Shown: one piece after another, positions 18,487 to 33,012 of the stretch
How the letters are laid out: each line of letters begins with the position of its first letter
How positions within the stretch are numbered: the first letter of the stretch is position 1
DNA from: Collinsella sp. AF02-46-1
GTDB lineage: Bacteria; Actinomycetota; Coriobacteriia; Coriobacteriales; Coriobacteriaceae
Direction: 5' to 3'
DNA length: 64,000 nucleotides
Assembly (NCBI RefSeq): GCF_003465825.1
Contig: NZ_QSBV01000006.1
Coordinates: 1-64,000, forward strand
The notes under the pieces: generated by a model
What the model was told of the DNA's origin: nothing
What the model saw: only the letters and a program-made list of their open reading frames with translations
Databases searched by the model: none
Translations under genes and position numbers: made by a program

Positions 18487-18955
18487 GGCCGCCCTCCTCT
18501 AGGATGAATTTGAGCTTCGATCTACCGCGAGCTAAACGCGTTCTAACGGTCGCGGCTGGCACATGCAATAACTCGGCAATCTCTGAAGTCGAGAAGCCCA
18601 GATAGTAATAGAGCACGATGGGGATACGGAATCGTTCCGGAAGCCGCATGACGTCCGACAGGACGGCCTTAGTCTCGTCCTGCGCCGCCAAGAGCGAATC
18701 GGTCAGATTCTCGATATCCTCCACGCGCCTCCACGGTTTTCGAAAGAGAGACTTGCATTCATTGATCGTGACCCGGATAAGCCAGCGGCGAAGATGTTCC
18801 CAACTTTCAAAGTGTCCATCGCTTTTAAGCAACTTAAGAAAGACATCTTGGGCAATATCGTCGGCATCGGCGCGATCGCGCAGGTACGTCAAGGCGATCC
18901 GAAACACGACATCACGGTGGTCTTCAACCGCCTGTCTAAAAGCTTGTTCTTCCAT
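18437..18955 (-). CDS. ECF-type RNA polymerase sigma factor
   Basis: A 172-residue extracytoplasmic-function sigma factor. Region 2 includes DRADADDIAQDVFLKLL (about 28-44) and the WLIRVTINECKS segment; region 4 includes LPERFRIPIVLYYYLGFSTSEIAELL with the HTH ending VRTRLARGRSKLK. It should direct RNA polymerase to a small stress regulon. The ATG at 18955 is chosen because GGGAGGTG precedes it. A TGAAAC-N17-CGTATC promoter upstream suggests autoregulation. The pair interrupts the usual rpoC-rpsL neighbourhood and is flanked by large palindromes. Confidence 0.92.
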   Translation of the reverse strand: MEEQAFRQAVEDHRDVVFRIALTYLRDRADADDIAQDVFLKLLKSDGHFESWEHLRRWLIRVTINECKSLFRKPWRRVEDIENLTDSLLAAQDETKAVLSDVMRLPERFRIPIVLYYYLGFSTSEIAELLHVPAATVRTRLARGRSKLKFILEEGGREIQSNQAGLRVHPSR

Positions 18956-19003
18956 AATCACCTCCCGGTGACGCTGATGGTTCTTGATGAGGTCCTCACC
19001 ATA

Positions 19004-19032
19004 GATACGCTTTGGCCGAACGAAATGTTTCA
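19004..19032 (-). promoter_or_regulatory. ECF-type promoter, probable autoregulation
   Basis: On the minus strand TGAAAC (19027-19032) and CGTATC (19004-19009) are spaced by 17 nt. This matches the TGAAAC/CGTmTA class used by Bacillus ECF factors such as SigW and SigM. It lies about 50 bp before the sigma gene start. Confidence 0.65.
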
Positions 19033-19046
19033 AATCCAAGCAGGAA

Positions 19047-19084
19047 AAACCTACCAAAATAAACCTGTCCCTTATTGGCAAAAG
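19047..19084. repeat. CCTGCCA-type hairpin, inverted copy (B3)
   Basis: On the minus strand the element reads GCCAATAAGGGACAGGTTTA followed by TTTTGGTAGG, nearly identical to the element at 55233-55273. Pairing of the arms is weaker than in the other two copies because one arm has a base change. Confidence 0.7.
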
Positions 19085-19108
19085 GAATCCCCTTCTGTGC
19101 GCGGGGGC

Positions 19109-19247
19109 GGATTCCCGGAACGGGCGGCCCGCTGTTTAAGTTTGCTGCTCTACAGTCCTGCACAAGACGGAAAGCACATTAAGTGCTTTCCTTTGCGTGC
19201 GGAACTCGCGACAAACTTTAACAGCGGGCCGCCCGTTCCGGGAATCC
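19109..19247. repeat. Large nested palindrome, copy 2
   Basis: Arms of 36 nt (19109-19144 and 19212-19247) are complementary with a single mismatch. The centre holds TACAGTCCTGCACAAGACGG, the inner hairpin GGAAAGCAC-ATTAA-GTGCTTTCC and TGCGGAACTCGCGAC, as in copy 1. The same small CCGACG/CGTCGG hairpin and GGGGCAACGTT follow. It lies between the ECF sigma gene and the end of rpoC. Confidence 0.88.
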
Positions 19248-19280
19248 GACGTGCTCGTCGGGGCAACGTTCCTCACCAAA

Positions 19281-19314
19281 AAAGACCCGCTCCCCTGTTG
19301 GGAAGCGGGTCTTT
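19281..19314 (-). terminator. Terminator of rpoB-rpoC
   Basis: AAGACCCGCT and AGCGGGTCTT arms form the stem. On the minus strand a T-rich tract follows (complement of 19277-19283). It is 27 bp beyond the rpoC stop. Confidence 0.85.
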
Positions 19315-19340
19315 GGAAGGGCGGTTAACGTACTAGGAAA

Positions 19341-23816
<4,476 letters not shown>

Positions 23817-23822
23817 AGTCAA

Positions 23823-27314
<3,492 letters not shown>

Positions 27315-27387
27315 CAGGTTTTTCCTCCTTCACGGAAATGCTCGGTGGGTTGGCGAGGCATAGCTTCGCCAGTTATCGCAACCTAAT

Positions 27388-27415
27388 AGTTTATCAGGTA
27401 CCGACCGTTGAGCAA
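27388..27415 (-). promoter_or_regulatory. Promoter of rpoB-rpoC
   Basis: On the minus strand TTGCTC (27410-27415) and TAAACT (27388-27393) are 16 nt apart, giving a leader of roughly 67 nt before rpoB. It means rpoBC has its own promoter. Confidence 0.55.
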
Positions 27416-27576
27416 GAAAAGCCTTGACGCGATTGAGTTTTTGGAGTAGCAAAGTTTTTCGACAGAAAAGATGCAGGTAGATAGGTATGTATCGAACACC
27501 TGTTCATATATTTTATGTGAACGAGACCGCTGGTGCGAGCCGCTGAACGGCGAAATGACGGCGAGGGTTGGTCAGG

Positions 27577-27749
27577 CGGAAAGTGCGTCCCGTTTTGAGG
27601 CCTCAAACTGGGTCGCAGTTTCCGGTTGAGCACTGTTTGGGAAAGCATATCCCGTTCTGAGCCGAAATTCCGGGTCGCAGTTTCCGCTAGGGGTTCCAAC
27701 CGGAAAGCGCGTCCCAGAATTCGACCAAATTGTGGGTCGCACTTTCCGG
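27577..27749. repeat. Three tandem hairpin units upstream of rpoB
   Basis: Units at 27577-27624, 27640-27686 and 27701-27748 repeat with a period of 61-63 bp. Each begins GGAAAG, has a CGTCCC-like (ATCCC in unit 2) left arm, an AT-containing middle that differs between units, and a right arm GGGTCGCA followed by a TTTCCG end. So each unit folds on itself (for example CGGAAAGTGCGTCCC with GGGTCGCAGTTTCCG, two mismatches). The array sits between the galU terminator and the rpoB promoter. Function is unknown. Confidence 0.8.
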
Positions 27750-27775
27750 AGCCAAGCTGTAGCTCGAATAAAAAA

Positions 27776-27803
27776 ACGGGTGCAGACCGAAGTCCGCACC
27801 CGT
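27776..27803 (-). terminator. Terminator of galU
   Basis: ACGGGTGCAGAC and GTCCGCACCCGT pair around a 4-nt loop with one mismatch. The minus strand continues with a run of seven T. It starts 20 bp beyond the galU stop. Confidence 0.88.
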
Positions 27804-27823
27804 AAATGTCGATGCCCGAAGGC

Positions 27824-28732
27824 TTACTTGCGCATCAATCCGCCGCGCTCGTCGATGGCGTCCCAGAAGGCATCGGCAAAGCGGGGGTCGTTTGCAGCCA
27901 TGAGGGCGTTAGTGGCCATCCAACCAGAGGGAGTGCCAGTGTCGTAGCCCGACAGCGGGTCGATGACGACGGCGTACATGGCCTCGCGGTCGAGCGAACG
28001 GGCCATGGCGTCGGTGAGCTGGATCTCGCCGCCCTTGCCGGCCTGCTGATCTGCCAGCAAGTCCATGACCAGCGGGCTCAGCAGGTAGCGACCGACGATG
28101 TACAGGTTGGACGGAGCAGCCTCGGGAGCGGGCTTCTCAACCAGACCGCCGATACGCCAGACAGCGCCCGGCTCGGCATCGGCAACGTCCTCGGCGCCCT
28201 CGAGCGAACCGACGCGCTCGCCGGCGATAACACCGTAGCGGCTGACTTCCTCGGGCGAGCAAGCAGCGACGGCGATAACCGAAGCGCCACCGTGCTCCTT
28301 GGAAACGGCGAGCATCTTGTCGCAGATGTCGCGGTTAGGCACAACGTAGTCGCCCAGAAGAACCAGGAAGTTCTCCCCTGCCACGGCGTCGGCAGCAGAG
28401 CGAATGGCATGGCCGAGGCCCTTGGGCTCGTACTGATAACGGAAGTCGACCGGCATACCGCCAGCGTGGGCGACGGCATCGGCATAGGCGTTCTTGCCGC
28501 GCTCGCGCAGCAGGTTCTCGAGCGAACGGTCGGGCTGGAAGTAGTTCAGCAGCTCGGGCTTGCCGGGCGAGGTAACGATGATGGCGTCGTCGACCTCCTC
28601 GGGGTCGAGTGCCTCCTCGACGACATACTGGATGACCGGCTTGTCGAGCACCGGCAGCATCTCTTTGGGCGTGCACTTGGTGCCAGGCAGAAAACGCGTG
28701 CCAAGACCGGCGGCGGGGATGATTGCCTTCAT
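27824..28732 (-). CDS. galU: UTP--glucose-1-phosphate uridylyltransferase
   Basis: A 302-residue nucleotidyltransferase making UDP-glucose for cell-surface glycans and galactose use. The N-terminal MKAIIPAAGLGTRFLPGTK nucleotide loop, KEMLPVLDKP, and GLVEKP are diagnostic of GalU. Start chosen at MKAIIPAAG, the universal beginning, with AAAGGATC upstream. It stands alone between rplL and rpoB with its own promoter and terminator, an unusual position for the gene. Confidence 0.95.
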   Translation of the reverse strand: MKAIIPAAGLGTRFLPGTKCTPKEMLPVLDKPVIQYVVEEALDPEEVDDAIIVTSPGKPELLNYFQPDRSLENLLRERGKNAYADAVAHAGGMPVDFRYQYEPKGLGHAIRSAADAVAGENFLVLLGDYVVPNRDICDKMLAVSKEHGGASVIAVAACSPEEVSRYGVIAGERVGSLEGAEDVADAEPGAVWRIGGLVEKPAPEAAPSNLYIVGRYLLSPLVMDLLADQQAGKGGEIQLTDAMARSLDREAMYAVVIDPLSGYDTGTPSGWMATNALMAANDPRFADAFWDAIDERGGLMRK

Positions 28733-28828
28733 GTTATTCAAAGATCCTTTCGCAGGCGCAAAAGCGCCCCGTGCGTGCGGCGCACAGCCGCAGACCAAAT
28801 TGCGATACCCAAGCATCTTACCGCTGGA

Positions 28829-28856
28829 ACTATATGTCGCTACAAGGCAGAGACAA
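28829..28856 (-). promoter_or_regulatory. Promoter of galU
   Basis: On the minus strand TTGTCT (28851-28856) and TATAGT (28829-28834) are spaced by 16 nt. The predicted leader is about 90 nt. I see nothing else in the galU-rplL spacer apart from this promoter and the rplL terminator. Confidence 0.65.
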
Positions 28857-28990
28857 TTCTTCAGCAGGTCAACGCAAATTATTGCTCGAATGGTGCAATT
28901 TTATTGCCCAACGGCAGGGCACCCGATGCGACGCAAATCACAGAACATGGCAGTTTGAGCAACCGATGTCGGGGAACCGAAAAACAAAAA

Positions 28991-29019
28991 AGACGGGGCT
29001 CGCAATGCGAACCCCGTCT
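28991..29019 (-). terminator. Terminator of rplJ-rplL
   Basis: AGACGGGG and CCCCGTCT arms with an inner TCGC/GCGA pairing form the stem. The minus strand continues TTTTTTGTTTT. It ends rplJL transcription before galU, so rpoBC is not fed from rplJL. Confidence 0.88.
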
Positions 29020-29046
29020 GCAAAGGAATCTGGCGAGAAAGCCTGA

Positions 29047-29424
29047 TTACTTGAGGGTGACAGCAGCGCCAGCAGCCTCGAGCTTCTCCTTGGCAGCCTC
29101 GGCGTCCTCCTTCTTGGCACCCTCGAGAACAGCCTTGGGAGCGCCCTCGACGACCTCCTTGGCCTCCTTCAGGCCAAGGTTGGTGAGCTCACGGACGGCC
29201 TTGATGACCTGGATCTTGTTGTCGCCGAAGCCCTCGAGCACGACGTCAAACTCGGTCTTCTCCTCGGCCTCAGCAGCGCCAGCAGCGGGAGCGGCGACAA
29301 CAGCGGCAGGAGCAGCGGCGGAAACGCCGAAGGTGTCCTCGATAGCCTTAACGAGCTCGGAAGCCTCGAGAAGGGTCATTTCCTTAAGAGCATCGATGAT
29401 CTCATCGGTGGTAAGCTTAGCCAT
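29047..29424 (-). CDS. rplL: 50S ribosomal protein L7/L12
   Basis: A 125-residue stalk protein with an N-terminal dimerisation domain ([20 protein letters not shown]), an Ala-rich hinge (about 36-53) and the C-terminal factor-binding domain ending AAGAAVTLK. It recruits translational GTPases such as EF-G. The start MAKLTTDEI follows AAAGGACTTAGAA. It is 102 bp downstream of rplJ. Confidence 0.97.
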   Translation of the reverse strand: MAKLTTDEIIDALKEMTLLEASELVKAIEDTFGVSAAAPAAVVAAPAAGAAEAEEKTEFDVVLEGFGDNKIQVIKAVRELTNLGLKEAKEVVEGAPKAVLEGAKKEDAEAAKEKLEAAGAAVTLK

Positions 29425-29526
29425 TTCTAAGTCCTTTCGGTTTCCGTGCGGATGCACGGAGATCAGTTAAAACACGGCGCGAATGCGCCAGGGGTGCGGC
29501 GTTGCCGCCGCGGGTGAAAACAGCAA

Positions 29527-30048
29527 CTAGGCTGCCTTCTGCTCGGAGACCTGCTGGATCGAACGAGCGAGACCAGAGGAAACGCCGTTGACGCAGACAG
29601 CGATGTCGCGAGCGAAACCGGAGATGAGACCGGCGATCTGGCCGAGAAGCTGATCCTTGGTGGGCAGCTCGGCGATAGCCTTAACATCATCAGCGGAAAC
29701 GGCCTTGCCGTCGGAGATACCGCCCTTGATCTCAAGGACGCCCTTGGACTTAGCGGAGAAGTCCTTAAGGGCCTTAGCGGCCTCGACCGGCTCGGACTCG
29801 TAGAACACATAAGCGACGGGGCCGGCGAGGATCTCGTCGAGCTCGGGCTGCTCCTGGTTCTTGAGAGCGATCTTGACCAGGTTGTTCTTGTAGACCTTCA
29901 TCTCGGCGCCGCACTCGCGAAGCTGATGACGCAGCTCCTGAGCCTGCTTAACCGTCAGACCGTTGTAGTTGACGACGAACAGACCGGCGTTCTCGGCGAT
30001 ACGGGACTCGATCTCTGCAACCTTGTCGATTTTGTACTGCTGGGGCAT
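29527..30048 (-). CDS. rplJ: 50S ribosomal protein L10
   Basis: A 173-residue L10, the base of the ribosomal stalk that binds L7/L12 dimers through its C-terminal helix. The N-terminal PQQYKIDKVAEIESRIAENAG and VVNYNGLTVKQAQELR match the family. In other bacteria L10 with L7/L12 represses its own mRNA through a structured leader; the upstream spacer here has a matching attenuator-like hairpin. The ATG follows GAGGAGGTGTAATTC. Confidence 0.97.
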   Translation of the reverse strand: MPQQYKIDKVAEIESRIAENAGLFVVNYNGLTVKQAQELRHQLRECGAEMKVYKNNLVKIALKNQEQPELDEILAGPVAYVFYESEPVEAAKALKDFSAKSKGVLEIKGGISDGKAVSADDVKAIAELPTKDQLLGQIAGLISGFARDIAVCVNGVSSGLARSIQQVSEQKAA

Positions 30049-30054
30049 GAATTA

Positions 30055-30260
30055 CACCTCCTCGAATTCTTTCCGGGCACGGTCCGCCACAAGGACGTGA
30101 CGGGGGCATGTCCAAAAAGAAAGCCCCCGCGCTGCATGAGCGACGGGGGCGAGAAGACATATCTACTCGACCACCTCGGCTGGCGGGATATCCCATTAAG
30201 CTCGCGGGCGATGCCCGTTTGCACCGGCTGTCTCTGGCAGCGGATTCGTGCATGAACCGA
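30055..30260 (-). promoter_or_regulatory. Probable ribosomal L10 leader with attenuator hairpin
   Basis: About 200 nt precede rplJ. At 30123-30150 the minus strand forms GCCCCCG...CGGGGGC followed by TTTCTTTTT (complement of 30114-30122), a classic intrinsic terminator placed before the gene rather than after it. A second GCCCCCG copy lies at 30100-30106 (as CGGGGGC on the plus strand) and could pair alternatively. This fits an L10-leader attenuator; the exact L10-binding fold was not verified. Confidence 0.6.
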
Positions 30261-30327
30261 AAGTATTATGGCGGGGACCCCGGCGTCGGTCAACGGGCGC
30301 GAGGATTCGTACACAAACCCTGCATAC

Positions 30328-30456
30328 GCTCCGGTCCGAGGGGCCGGGTTGAGATTTTCGCTCGGTCAAGTCCTGGCTCGCACGAAGAGCACATTAAGTG
30401 CTCTTCGGCTCGTGCGGAATCTACGAAAATCTCAACCCGGCCCCTCGGACCGGAGC
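30328..30456. repeat. Large nested palindrome, copy 3
   Basis: Arms of 33 nt (30328-30360 and 30424-30456) are perfectly complementary, yet their sequence is unrelated to copies 1 and 2. The centre again has AAGTCCTGGCTCGCACG, the inner hairpin CGAAGAGCAC-ATTAA-GTGCTCTTCG and CGTGCGGAA. It lies between the rplJ leader and the end of the aminotransferase gene. No coding signal is seen across it. Confidence 0.9.
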
Positions 30457-30551
30457 TGCGGTAACTTTGCTGCGAATCCTCGTGTCCGTTGAGCGACGTG
30501 CCCCACTCATAATGCTTGGGTCGGTGGGCTGATGTGTTGCATCCCTGAGGG

Positions 30552-31688
30552 CTAAAAGGTTGAAATGAAGGTGGACAGGCGGTGGAGGCCTTCGTCTAGG
30601 TCTTTGTCGGAGACGCAGTAGCTTAGGCGGATATGACCTTCGGTGCCGAAGCAGTCGCCCGGGACTAGGGCTACGTTTGCCTCTTCGATGGCTTTGATGC
30701 AGAAGGCTTCGCTGGTTAGGCCAAACTTTTTGATGCTCGGGAAGGCGTAGAAGGCGCCTGCCGGTTCCACTACGTCGAGGCCCATGGCGTCTAAGGCTGC
30801 GAGTACGCGTTCGCGGCGGGCTCGGTAGACTTTGAGCATGGGGGTTGGGTCGACAGTCAGGGCTCGGGCTGCGGCGTCCATCTCGAAGGAGACGGCGCTC
30901 GATACTAGGTATTGGTGAGCTTTTGCGATCTCGGCGATGACGGGTGCCGCTGCCGCGAGCCAACCCAGGCGCCAGCCGGTCATGGCCCAGGGCTTGGAGA
31001 AGCTCTCGATGACGACCGTCTGCTCGCGCAGCTCCGGGCGTCGCTGGGCGAAGCGCTCGTAGCCGTCCACATAGACGAGGCGGTTGTATACGTCGTCGCA
31101 GACTACGTAGATGCCCGCCTGGTCTGCCACGCGCGCCACGGCGTCGAGCGACGCCGTATTGAGGATGCAACCCGTAGGATTGTTGGGCGAGCAGATGACG
31201 ATGGCCTTGGTCGCCGGCGTAACGCAAGCGCGCAGCGCTTCCTCATCGATCTGGAATTGCGCAGGCTCCGTATCCAAAAAGACCGCCTTGGCGTGGTTGG
31301 CCACGACGATGCTTTCGTACAGGCCAAAGGCCGGCGTGGGGATAATGACCTCGTCGCCGGGGTTGAGCATAGCCATGAATGTTGCCGACAGGGCCTCGGT
31401 CGCGCCATCAGTCAGGATGACCTCGTCGGCCGAAAACGCAAGGCCCGCGTCCCCCATGTAGGCAGATAACGCCTCGCGCAGGGCGGGGCGACCGTTGTTC
31501 GGCGGATAGTGCGTGTCACCGCGGTCCAGTGCGGCGGTCACCTCGGCGCTAATCACATCGGGCGTGGGAAAATCGGGCTCGCCGAGCGCGAGCGCGATGC
31601 ACCCCGGATGCTGGGCGGCGAGCGCGTTGATCCGGCGGATACCGGAGGGCTTGAGCGTGGCAAGCGAGGTATTCATGGGCAGACGCAT
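30552..31688 (-). CDS. Pyridoxal-phosphate aminotransferase, class I/II
   Basis: A 378-residue fold-type I aminotransferase of the aspartate/aromatic group. Substrate-binding LALGEPDFPTP, PLP-contacting DGATEALSA, SPNNPTG, the Asp of VCDDVY and the Schiff-base Lys in ESFSKPWAMTGWRLGW (near 229) are all visible. It is complete and cytosolic. It is divergent from the unknown gene at 31782. The amino donor and acceptor are not predictable; similarity in layout is to PatA or AspC-like enzymes. Confidence 0.92.
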   Translation of the reverse strand: MRLPMNTSLATLKPSGIRRINALAAQHPGCIALALGEPDFPTPDVISAEVTAALDRGDTHYPPNNGRPALREALSAYMGDAGLAFSADEVILTDGATEALSATFMAMLNPGDEVIIPTPAFGLYESIVVANHAKAVFLDTEPAQFQIDEEALRACVTPATKAIVICSPNNPTGCILNTASLDAVARVADQAGIYVVCDDVYNRLVYVDGYERFAQRRPELREQTVVIESFSKPWAMTGWRLGWLAAAAPVIAEIAKAHQYLVSSAVSFEMDAAARALTVDPTPMLKVYRARRERVLAALDAMGLDVVEPAGAFYAFPSIKKFGLTSEAFCIKAIEEANVALVPGDCFGTEGHIRLSYCVSDKDLDEGLHRLSTFISTF

Positions 31689-31781
31689 GGCGTTCCTTTC
31701 GTAAGGGTTGCACTAGGATAGCGCGGCGAGGCGCCGTCAGACGGTGTAACCTAAACGGAAACGAGCCGGAAAGGAGATGGC

Positions 31782-32444
31782 ATGGAGACGACCGCGCGCG
31801 GCGATGTACCAAAAACGCTGCAAACCATTGCGTATATCAGCATTCCCAATAGCGCCGATCTTGAGTTTTTGCTTTGGGACCTGCAGGATGCCATCGCCGC
31901 CTATGCACAGCTTTCCGGCACTACACTCCCCCTCCCAGTCGACTTGAAGGCAAATGACGCCGGCAGCGTTGCCGATGGCATCGTGCTGGCCATTGAAGAT
32001 GTGGCTGACGATGAGACGTTGACAGCTATCGAGCAGACGCTTGAGCGCTTTGGCGGTACGGGAACGCGCGTCTATGCCGCGATTCGAGCCGCACAAGAGG
32101 GCACTGAGCAGGCGCGTGGGGCCGCCGTTCGCCTGCACAAGGCATGTGAGCGCCATGACCAATTGTGGTGTGGCGGCGTTGCCATCTGCGCCGGCAGCGG
32201 CATTGCGGCGCTTCGTCGCTCCCCGCGCATGGGACTCTTGCGGCGACCGTTTTCGGAGGCCATGGACAAGCTCGTGGGCGCCGTGCGCATGGGCTGCTCC
32301 GTCGAGCATGCACAGCGACTTGGCGGCGGCAATGCCGCCAACGTCGACGCCGACGGCATGGTTTGCGCCGAGCCAGCCGTGCCCGCGCCGATCTGGCGAG
32401 GCGTTCTGAAACGTCTGGGCGCCCACGCTCAAACAAAAATCTAA
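31782..32444 (+). CDS. Conserved unknown protein, possibly flavodoxin-like
   Basis: A 220-residue protein preceded by a very good ribosome site (AAAGGAGATGGC-ATG), which decides the strand against an overlapping minus-strand reading frame. It has no signal or membrane segment. The middle segment DGIVLAIEDV and the later LWCGGVAICAGSG and SPRMGLLRRPFSEAMDKL distantly recall NAD(P)H-dependent FMN-reductase-like proteins, but key flavin residues are not obvious. I do not assign a function. It is convergent with the glycosylase gene, whose stop is 1 bp away. Confidence 0.65.
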   Translation: METTARGDVPKTLQTIAYISIPNSADLEFLLWDLQDAIAAYAQLSGTTLPLPVDLKANDAGSVADGIVLAIEDVADDETLTAIEQTLERFGGTGTRVYAAIRAAQEGTEQARGAAVRLHKACERHDQLWCGGVAICAGSGIAALRRSPRMGLLRRPFSEAMDKLVGAVRMGCSVEHAQRLGGGNAANVDADGMVCAEPAVPAPIWRGVLKRLGAHAQTKI

Positions 32445-32445
32445 A

Positions 32446-33009
32446 TTAAATAACAGCCCAGTCAACGGCTTCGTGCCAACGCTCGACAAGACGCTCCAGT
32501 CGCCAGGCGGCATTGGCAGGACTTGTCGAGGGTAGGACGACGGCGGGCAACCCCGTCCGATCTTGCAAGTAGCGTTTGTAGAGTCGCCCTGCCGTACCGC
32601 CGTTACAGACAACGACCTCGATCGGCGCGGCATCGGTAATGCGCTCGATATGTGCCGGCACAACGTTGCGAATGCTCGCGTCGCTCGAGCCCTTAATGTC
32701 GCAACTCTCGATCACATCCCACAGGCCCACGCCGCCGTTCAGCAGCATAGATCGCTTGGCAGCAATGGAGGCATCGAGCGTCGCGGGCTCACCGCTTGCC
32801 AAAGGATCGCCCTCGTTGGGCGGCACAGGCACACCGAGGCACGCAGCCATCACACGCCAAAAGCGATTCTGAGGGTTGCCGTAATAAAAGGCATTTGCAC
32901 GCGAGAGCACCGAGGGAAACGACCCCAGCACCAAAACGCGCGAGCGCTGGTCGAACACAGGCTCAAACCCATGCTCAATATGTTGATAGTCCTCGTCAGA
33001 CACGGCCAT
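32446..33009 (-). CDS. DNA-deoxyinosine glycosylase, uracil-DNA glycosylase superfamily
   Basis: A 187-residue base-excision repair enzyme of the UDG superfamily, family 6 (hypoxanthine-DNA glycosylase). Motif 1 GSFPSVLSRANAFYYGNPQN is the hallmark, followed by FWRVM, and motif 2 is LPSTSPANA. It should remove deaminated adenine from DNA. The length fits the family. It is 3 bp downstream of the GH13 gene stop, so probably cotranscribed. Confidence 0.88.
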   Translation of the reverse strand: MAVSDEDYQHIEHGFEPVFDQRSRVLVLGSFPSVLSRANAFYYGNPQNRFWRVMAACLGVPVPPNEGDPLASGEPATLDASIAAKRSMLLNGGVGLWDVIESCDIKGSSDASIRNVVPAHIERITDAAPIEVVVCNGGTAGRLYKRYLQDRTGLPAVVLPSTSPANAAWRLERLVERWHEAVDWAVI

Positions 33010-33012
33010 GGG

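Noticed and set aside
17167..19247. Insertion sequence bounded by the palindromes
   Set aside because: No transposase is encoded between the copies; the enclosed genes are a sigma factor and its partner. Only a cassette-like arrangement is supported.
27577..27749. A possible short CRISPR array upstream of rpoB
   Set aside because: The units are palindromic hairpins with unequal middle sequences and no constant direct repeat of CRISPR type; no cas genes are present.
30060..30320. A tRNA gene in the rplJ upstream region
   Set aside because: No cloverleaf with T-loop GGTTCGA-like and matching acceptor stem could be found; the hairpins fit a leader instead.
31737..32663. Minus-strand 308-codon frame opposite the unknown gene at 31782
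   Set aside because: It overlaps both the plus-strand gene with a strong ribosome site and the glycosylase gene, and its product is low-complexity.
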